Part shown: piece after piece, positions 14,478-18,941 of the stretch
Position numbering within the stretch: position 1 is the first letter of the stretch
How the letters are laid out: each line of letters starts with the position of its first letter
The notes under the pieces: generated by a model
Database searches by the model: none
The model's input: only the letters and a program-made list of their open reading frames with translations
Told to the model about the DNA's origin: nothing
Source of the DNA: Bacillota bacterium
Lineage (GTDB): Bacteria > Bacillota > Clostridia > Lachnospirales > Lachnospiraceae
Assembly: GCA_023419655.1 (NCBI GenBank)
Contig: JAEZXP010000101.1
Span: 1 to 18,941 of the forward strand
Direction of reading: 5' to 3'
Length of the DNA: 18,941 nucleotides
Position numbers and translations under genes: made by a program

Positions 14478-16205
14478 TTATTCGTATCCTGCACCCTGCA
14501 TTGCTGACAGGGCAAGGGATGAATAGCGTTTTAAAAGTCCTTTCCTTTCCGGTCTCGGAACAATTCCCATCTCCCCCCGTTCTTCAAATACCTTTGCTAT
14601 ATCCTCCGGCCCCATTAGCTTTCCGGCAATTCCGATACAGTCAATCTTTCTTGCAAAGATATCATATTCAATGATATCGCCCTCTCTGACAAATGCCAGC
14701 GGCCCGCCGACAGCAGCCTCCGGTGATACATGACCGATTGCGGCTCCCCTGGTAGCCCCTGAAAATCTTCCGTCCGTTATCAGCGATACGGTACCGTTCA
14801 GTCTCGGGTCACATACGATTGCCTCCGTCGTCATGAACATCTCCGGCATGCCTGATCCTCTCGGTCCTTCATAACGGATTATAATTACATCCCCGGGATT
14901 GATACCTCCCTCAACCACAGCCTTATGCGCCGCTTCCTCCGAGTCAAATACCCTTGCAGGCCCCCGGTGGGCATAGAGTCTTTTATCACAGGCCGAATAT
15001 TTTACCACGGAACCCTCCGGAGCAATGTTGCCTTTAAGTACGGCGATTGAACCGACCTCTTCTGCTTCCTTTGGCGGGAAAATCACCTGGTCTCTGGTAA
15101 GACCGTAATTCGCCAGATAGCCAAGATTTCGTGCAAAGAAATTCTCTTTCTGTAAATCCTCCAGATTCTCCCCAAGGGTTTTACCGGTAACAGTCAGTAC
15201 ATCCAAATCAAGATAATCCTTCAGATACAGCTGAACCATCGGTATCCCTCCTGCAAACCAGAATGCTTCCGTAGGATAAGCTCCGCTGGGAGTCACATTC
15301 CCGAGATGGGGTATCTTATGGTTGATTTCATCTACCTTCTCCGGGTCGATTATAATTCCCAGCTCTCTTGCAATCGAGGGCATATGAATCATTGCATTGG
15401 TTGAACCGCCAATTGCACTATGAACCACAAAGGCATTATAAAAAGCCTCTTTCGTCATTATCTTGCTTGCGGTAATTCCCTGCTCTGCCAGCTCCATAAT
15501 CTTTCTGCCTGAATTTCTGGCATATTGCAGAATATCCCTCATGGTTGCCGGAACCAATGCACTTCCGGGAAGGGCTAATCCCAGCGCTTCCGCCATACAC
15601 TGCATGGTGCTGGCTGTTCCTAAGAATGCACAGGCTCCGCAGGAAGGGCAGCCGGTCAGTTTATAATCCCTTACCTCCCCTTTTGATATTTGTCCTTCTC
15701 TTTTTTCCCGTAAGGAGATATCTCCGGCCATCATCGAGGTCTTCATATACGGACTTGGCCGCATGCTTCCGCCCGGTACGAATATCGTCGGAATATCCAG
15801 TCTTGCAGCCGCTTTAAGATGAGCCGGTACTGACTTATCGCAGGAAGACGTAAGGATAAGACCATCCCATGGGGTGGCCGAACCATGAACCTCTACCAAA
15901 TCACATATCGCTTCCCTGGATGCCAGTACATAATTCATGCCGTCATGTCCCTGGGCACACCCATCGCATATATCCGTAGCGTGAAAATGAGCAGGATAGC
16001 CCCCGCATTCAAACACACCGTATTTTGCCTGCTCCGTTAACTGATTCAGATGAACACTTCCGGGGTGGCTGTCACCATATACATCCTCAATCAATATCTG
16101 CGGTTTTGTAATATCTTTCTCATCCCAGCCGGAGCCTAATTGCAGGGCATCATATTGTGCCCATAGCTTCCGTTCGGGGGTACTCTTTTGAGCTTGTTTT
16201 TTCAT
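14478..16205 (-). CDS. IlvD/Edd-family dehydratase (sugar-acid or dihydroxy-acid dehydratase)
   Basis: A 575-residue iron-sulfur dehydratase. Visible family features are Cys67 in FECGGYP, the S-C-D-K motif (Cys122, Asp123 and Lys124, the last probably the carbamylated metal-binding lysine), a cysteine cluster GCPSCGAC (Cys186, 189 and 192), GSTNAMIH in the middle, and DGRFSGATRG near the C-terminus. The family contains dihydroxy-acid dehydratase (branched-chain amino acid synthesis), phosphogluconate dehydratase and aldonate dehydratases. The sequence is not a textbook IlvD: the cluster region and the histidine-rich HFHATDIC stretch differ. The adjacent DapA-family aldolase and absence of other ilv genes favour a sugar-acid dehydratase feeding a 2-keto-3-deoxy acid to that aldolase. 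TGGAGAAAAG precedes the start. Confidence 0.85.
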   Translation of the reverse strand: MKKQAQKSTPERKLWAQYDALQLGSGWDEKDITKPQILIEDVYGDSHPGSVHLNQLTEQAKYGVFECGGYPAHFHATDICDGCAQGHDGMNYVLASREAICDLVEVHGSATPWDGLILTSSCDKSVPAHLKAAARLDIPTIFVPGGSMRPSPYMKTSMMAGDISLREKREGQISKGEVRDYKLTGCPSCGACAFLGTASTMQCMAEALGLALPGSALVPATMRDILQYARNSGRKIMELAEQGITASKIMTKEAFYNAFVVHSAIGGSTNAMIHMPSIARELGIIIDPEKVDEINHKIPHLGNVTPSGAYPTEAFWFAGGIPMVQLYLKDYLDLDVLTVTGKTLGENLEDLQKENFFARNLGYLANYGLTRDQVIFPPKEAEEVGSIAVLKGNIAPEGSVVKYSACDKRLYAHRGPARVFDSEEAAHKAVVEGGINPGDVIIIRYEGPRGSGMPEMFMTTEAIVCDPRLNGTVSLITDGRFSGATRGAAIGHVSPEAAVGGPLAFVREGDIIEYDIFARKIDCIGIAGKLMGPEDIAKVFEERGEMGIVPRPERKGLLKRYSSLALSAMQGAGYE

Positions 16206-16274
16206 GTCTTTTCTCCATTTCTATGCATCGTTCTATCTGTCATCTATATTGTAATAGGCATGACTACTCCTGAA

Positions 16275-17864
16275 TTACTCTTCTGTAACAACCTCCAGAT
16301 AATTTGTTACCGCATACAGGATTTGCCCTTCATACTCAACCCTTGACCAGCCGTTGCTTCCTATTCCTGTTCGTGTAGCAATTTGTCCGTTCTCAAGCGA
16401 AGCGGCTATCGTATCATCACTTTCCGTGCTTGGAACCTGTCTCAGGTTTGTTACAATTTTAGCCGTTACCTTCTCATTAACCTCTGTAAAGCTTATTCCC
16501 GCTTCCGGGTTATCAATCGTGGGCTGTGAGGCTTCTTTATAATTTAAATCCGTGGTAAGATAGCTGGTTACCGCATACAGGGTTTTTCCCTTATATTCTA
16601 CTCTTGACCAGCCGTTATCCCCTATTCCCGTCCGTGTGGCCGTATCTCCGTATTGAAGCGTCTCCATCACCTTGCTGCCATTGTCAAGACCGGGGATATC
16701 CCTTAGATTTGTAACTTCCTTTGCCGTAACGGTCTCCTTTACCTCCTTAAACTTGATAAGTGCCGTCGGGTCTGCTGTAACCTCTTTTACAGGGGTATCT
16801 TCTTTTGCAGCCGCTTCCTCCTCATAGCCAAAATAAGCAATATTAAGGTCAACCGCCCCTTTGATTCCCGGCACGTTTCCATTGTTGGTATACTGCCACA
16901 TCTCATGAGCACCTGAATAAGAAGATTTCGCATCTGCAGAATCAATCTTATCCGGATACTGGGCAACCCATATCTTGTACTTTGACGTTAACGAATCCGT
17001 ATCCCAGTCCCGGCTGCCCTCCAGTTCATTTTTAGCCGCATAGAACATCGGTTCATAGCCCTTTCCTTTAATAAAATCAAGGAATGCTACCGCCATACCA
17101 GTTCTTTCATCCTTCGTCATGCCATACTGCCTGTTATCCGGGTCTGTAAAGCCCTCACAGTTATATACCACCGGATAGGTAATCTTGTACGGCGCAATGT
17201 ACTGCGCTACCCACTTTGCCTCTTCTTCCGCCTCTTTCCTGCTGATGGCCGTTGAAAAGAAATATACCCCCAGCTTAATGCCATGCTTCTGTGCCTGCTG
17301 CAAATTATACTTTGCATAGGAATCCTCCGTGATTTCGCCATCTACCTGGGTTCTGTAGCCAACCCGTATCATTGCAAATTCCACTCCCGCTTCCTTCACC
17401 TTTGCCCAGTCAATCACTCCCTGCCACTTCGCCACATCAATACCGTAGGTAATCATCTCTGTTTCATTCTCTGATTTTTCTATCTCTCTTACATCTATAA
17501 CAATCCCCTCTGTGCCTTCATGCTGGGGGTCATCTGTATTATCCGGTACTTGCACCGTCTCGCTGTTATCATTGCTATCCGTCTCCTGTGAATCCGGACT
17601 ATTCCCGGCCTCACCGTCTGCGGAATTATCCCCAGGCTGTATCTCCCCCTGCGGGATATCCGGGTTTTCAGATACGAATTCATCCTCCGGGTCCGAGTTC
17701 GGTTCCGTATCTGTATCCGATGTATCTGATATTCGGTTCCCGGCCCCATTCCGGCCGTTAACTCCGGCATTTTGCCGCTTCATTATAACAATCAGAATAA
17801 CTGTCAGAAGGATAACCGCAAGAACTATTAACGTGCCGTATAACGCCATCTTTTTCTTCGTCAT
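16275..17864 (-). CDS. Membrane-anchored GH25 lysozyme-like protein with two SH3b domains
   Basis: A 529-residue envelope protein. It has an N-terminal uncleaved-type membrane anchor (about 5-29), then a low-complexity Asp/Glu/Ser/Asn-rich spacer (about 30-130) and a GH25 muramidase domain (about 137-350) starting YGIDVAKWQG with Asp143. Two C-terminal bacterial SH3 repeats (about 366-440 and 455-527) share TAKxVTNLR and TRTGIGxNGWSRVEY and probably bind peptidoglycan. In GH25 the catalytic pair is DxE; here it reads Asn235-Cys236-Glu237 (PVVYNCEGF), so the aspartate is replaced by asparagine while the glutamate is kept. I recall this variant in other clostridial GH25 proteins, so activity may be altered rather than lost. 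It lies 31 bases after uppP on the same strand, likely one envelope operon. Confidence 0.9.
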   Translation of the reverse strand: MTKKKMALYGTLIVLAVILLTVILIVIMKRQNAGVNGRNGAGNRISDTSDTDTEPNSDPEDEFVSENPDIPQGEIQPGDNSADGEAGNSPDSQETDSNDNSETVQVPDNTDDPQHEGTEGIVIDVREIEKSENETEMITYGIDVAKWQGVIDWAKVKEAGVEFAMIRVGYRTQVDGEITEDSYAKYNLQQAQKHGIKLGVYFFSTAISRKEAEEEAKWVAQYIAPYKITYPVVYNCEGFTDPDNRQYGMTKDERTGMAVAFLDFIKGKGYEPMFYAAKNELEGSRDWDTDSLTSKYKIWVAQYPDKIDSADAKSSYSGAHEMWQYTNNGNVPGIKGAVDLNIAYFGYEEEAAAKEDTPVKEVTADPTALIKFKEVKETVTAKEVTNLRDIPGLDNGSKVMETLQYGDTATRTGIGDNGWSRVEYKGKTLYAVTSYLTTDLNYKEASQPTIDNPEAGISFTEVNEKVTAKIVTNLRQVPSTESDDTIAASLENGQIATRTGIGSNGWSRVEYEGQILYAVTNYLEVVTEE

Positions 17865-17895
17865 GTTCAGCCTTTCTTTCGCAGCTCAATCTATA

Positions 17896-18714
17896 TTATC
17901 CACAGATTACAAAGTATCCCAGAACCAATATCCCCAGAACAATCCGATACCATCCAAATGCCTTAAAATCATTCCGCTTAATATAACTCATCAGGAATTT
18001 GATGGCTATAACGGATATAATAAAAGCAACTGCCATTCCCGTAATTAATATAGCAATCTCCATACCGGTAAAGTTGAAACCGAACTTAAGCAGCTTTAGT
18101 GCACTGGCCCCAAACATAACCGGAATCGATAAAAAGAAGGAATATTCCGCCGCAACAAAACGGGAGGTTCCAAGTAATATTGCACCCAGTATCGTTACTC
18201 CTGAACGGGAGGTTCCGGGCATCAGGGATAATACCTGAATGATACCGATTAAAAGAGCTGTTTTATATGATAACGCATTGAAGCTTTCCATCTTTGGTTC
18301 TTTCCCTTTATTTCTGTTTTCAACCATAATAAATAAAACACCATATACAATCAGCATAACGGCAACCATTATGTAATTGTAAAAATGCTTATCAAACCAA
18401 TCGTCAAACAGTACTCCTAAAACTCCGGCAGGGATTACTCCGATGATAACCTTATACCAGATACTCATGGTATCCTTCTTCTCCTGCGTCGATTTCTTTG
18501 GTGAAAGAGGGTTCAGCTTATGAAAATATAACAATACAACCGCTAAAATCGCTCCCAGCTGTATAACAACCCGAAACATCTCCATAAATTCATCTGAGGC
18601 ATTCAGCTCAACAAATTCTTCAACCAGAATCATATGCCCCGTACTGCTGATGGGAAGCCATTCTGTAATTCCTTCCACAATGCCTAATAATATAGCTTTT
18701 AATATTTCTAACAT
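17896..18714 (-). CDS. uppP: Undecaprenyl-diphosphatase UppP (BacA family)
   Basis: A 272-residue integral membrane phosphatase that recycles undecaprenyl pyrophosphate to the monophosphate carrier for peptidoglycan synthesis and confers bacitracin tolerance. Two signatures are intact: EGITEWLPISSTGH near the N-terminus and PGTSRSGVTI in the middle, which together form the active site. Hydrophobic segments run throughout, consistent with about eight helices. The frame is open for 19 codons more upstream, but I start at 18714, where GGAGG sits 5 bases before ATG and the protein begins MLEILKAILLGIVEG as in other family members. It heads the run with the lysozyme-like gene 31 bases downstream. 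Confidence 0.95.
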   Translation of the reverse strand: MLEILKAILLGIVEGITEWLPISSTGHMILVEEFVELNASDEFMEMFRVVIQLGAILAVVLLYFHKLNPLSPKKSTQEKKDTMSIWYKVIIGVIPAGVLGVLFDDWFDKHFYNYIMVAVMLIVYGVLFIMVENRNKGKEPKMESFNALSYKTALLIGIIQVLSLMPGTSRSGVTILGAILLGTSRFVAAEYSFFLSIPVMFGASALKLLKFGFNFTGMEIAILITGMAVAFIISVIAIKFLMSYIKRNDFKAFGWYRIVLGILVLGYFVICG

Positions 18715-18761
18715 AAGAACCTCCGTCTCTTGGTATGATAGGTCAGAGAAAACCTTGTATA

Positions 18762-18790
18762 AGCATAGCATTTTTCATCTCTGATTTCAA
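18762..18790 (-). promoter_or_regulatory. Sigma-A promoter of uppP
   Basis: Minus strand TTGAAA (18790-18785), 17-base spacer, TATGCT (18767-18762). Transcription would begin near 18755, giving a leader of about 40 bases. The -10 is bracketed by TCAGAGA (18733-18739) and TCTCTGA (18778-18784), perfect inverted 7-mers 38 bases apart. Confidence 0.6.
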
Positions 18791-18825
18791 GGAAATCCAG
18801 TCCAAGTATTTTTAAAGGTTGAATG

Positions 18826-18931
18826 AAAAACTAAATTCCAGTTATCGAAAGTAAATGTGGAATTTAGTCTTCCTTAAATTCCAGCACTCCTTTACAATTA
18901 GATTGGTTTCCCAATCCGCAGTGAAAGGAGT
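18826..18931 (+). promoter_or_regulatory. Structured leader with alternative hairpins
   Basis: Three related segments alternate: ACTAAATTCCA (18830-18840), TGGAATTTAGT (18858-18868) and TAAATTCCA (18875-18883). The middle one can pair with either neighbour (11 bp or 9 bp), so the hairpins are mutually exclusive. Next, ACTCCTTT (18886-18893) can pair with AAAGGAGT (18924-18931), burying the ribosome binding site of the start codon at 18938, with an inner hairpin GATTGG-TTTC-CCAATC (18901-18916). Read on the minus strand, the first hairpin ends in TTTTT like a terminator. The folding is seen in the sequence; its regulatory role is inference. Confidence 0.5.
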
Positions 18932-18937
18932 TTATTT

Positions 18938-18941
18938 ATGT
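18938..18941 (+). CDS. Start of a gene running off the right edge
   Basis: Only the ATG at 18938 and one further base are in the window. Support is the strong ribosome binding site AAAGGAG (18924-18930) with 7 bases of spacing, plus the structured leader in the same direction. The product is unknown. Confidence 0.45.

Noticed and set aside
17512..18048. 178-codon plus-strand frame spanning the lysozyme linker and uppP end
   Set aside because: Low-complexity Ser/Pro-rich antisense of the acidic linker, crossing two real genes.

Overview
This window looks like chromosomal DNA from an anaerobic, low-to-mid G+C Firmicute, most likely a Clostridia/Lachnospiraceae-type saccharolytic bacterium. Reasons: strong AGGAGG-type ribosome binding sites, recognisable sigma-A promoters, a clostridial GH120 beta-xylosidase, an FtsEX system with a PcsB-like partner, a GH25 lysozyme with SH3b domains, and tightly packed genes. 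I see no rRNA, tRNA, CRISPR array, insertion sequence or prophage. No gap without a gene exceeds 300 bases.

Layout, left to right. (1) 1-1477, minus: 5' part of a methyl-accepting chemotaxis protein cut by the window edge. (2) 1597-2352, minus, an AraC-family regulator, divergent from 2533-4464, plus, an intracellular GH120 beta-xylosidase; their promoters overlap around a 14-bp palindrome. (3) A co-directional minus-strand cluster from 10181 down to 4505: coenzyme A disulfide reductase fused to rhodanese, a secreted coiled-coil protein resembling the N-terminal half of PcsB/CwlO, ftsE, ftsX, and an aldo/keto reductase with two 4Fe-4S motifs. (4) Divergent from it, 10455-11435, plus, an intracellular GH43 glycosidase with a consensus-like promoter and a perfect 10-bp inverted repeat over its -10. 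(5) 11713-13381, plus: an F420-0:glutamate ligase-like (CofE-family) protein and a GNAT acetyltransferase, 10 bases apart. (6) Minus strand from 18714 to 13509: uppP (undecaprenyl-diphosphatase), a membrane-anchored GH25 lysozyme-like protein, an IlvD/Edd-family dehydratase and a DapA-family aldolase/lyase. (7) 18775-18941: a structured leader with mutually exclusive hairpins before a plus-strand start codon at the very edge.

Themes. The two intracellular glycosidases fit final hydrolysis of imported xylo-/arabino-oligosaccharides. The dehydratase/aldolase pair resembles a sugar-acid route (aldonate to 2-keto-3-deoxy acid to pyruvate plus aldehyde), although its substrate cannot be read from sequence. 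FtsEX with its coiled-coil partner, UppP and the GH25 protein all concern the cell envelope. Most of the window is ordinary metabolism. The points most worth a second look are the FtsEX partner with no hydrolase domain, the CofE-like gene with no visible F420 pathway, the altered GH25 active-site motif, the operator-like inverted repeats, and the alternating hairpins at the right edge.
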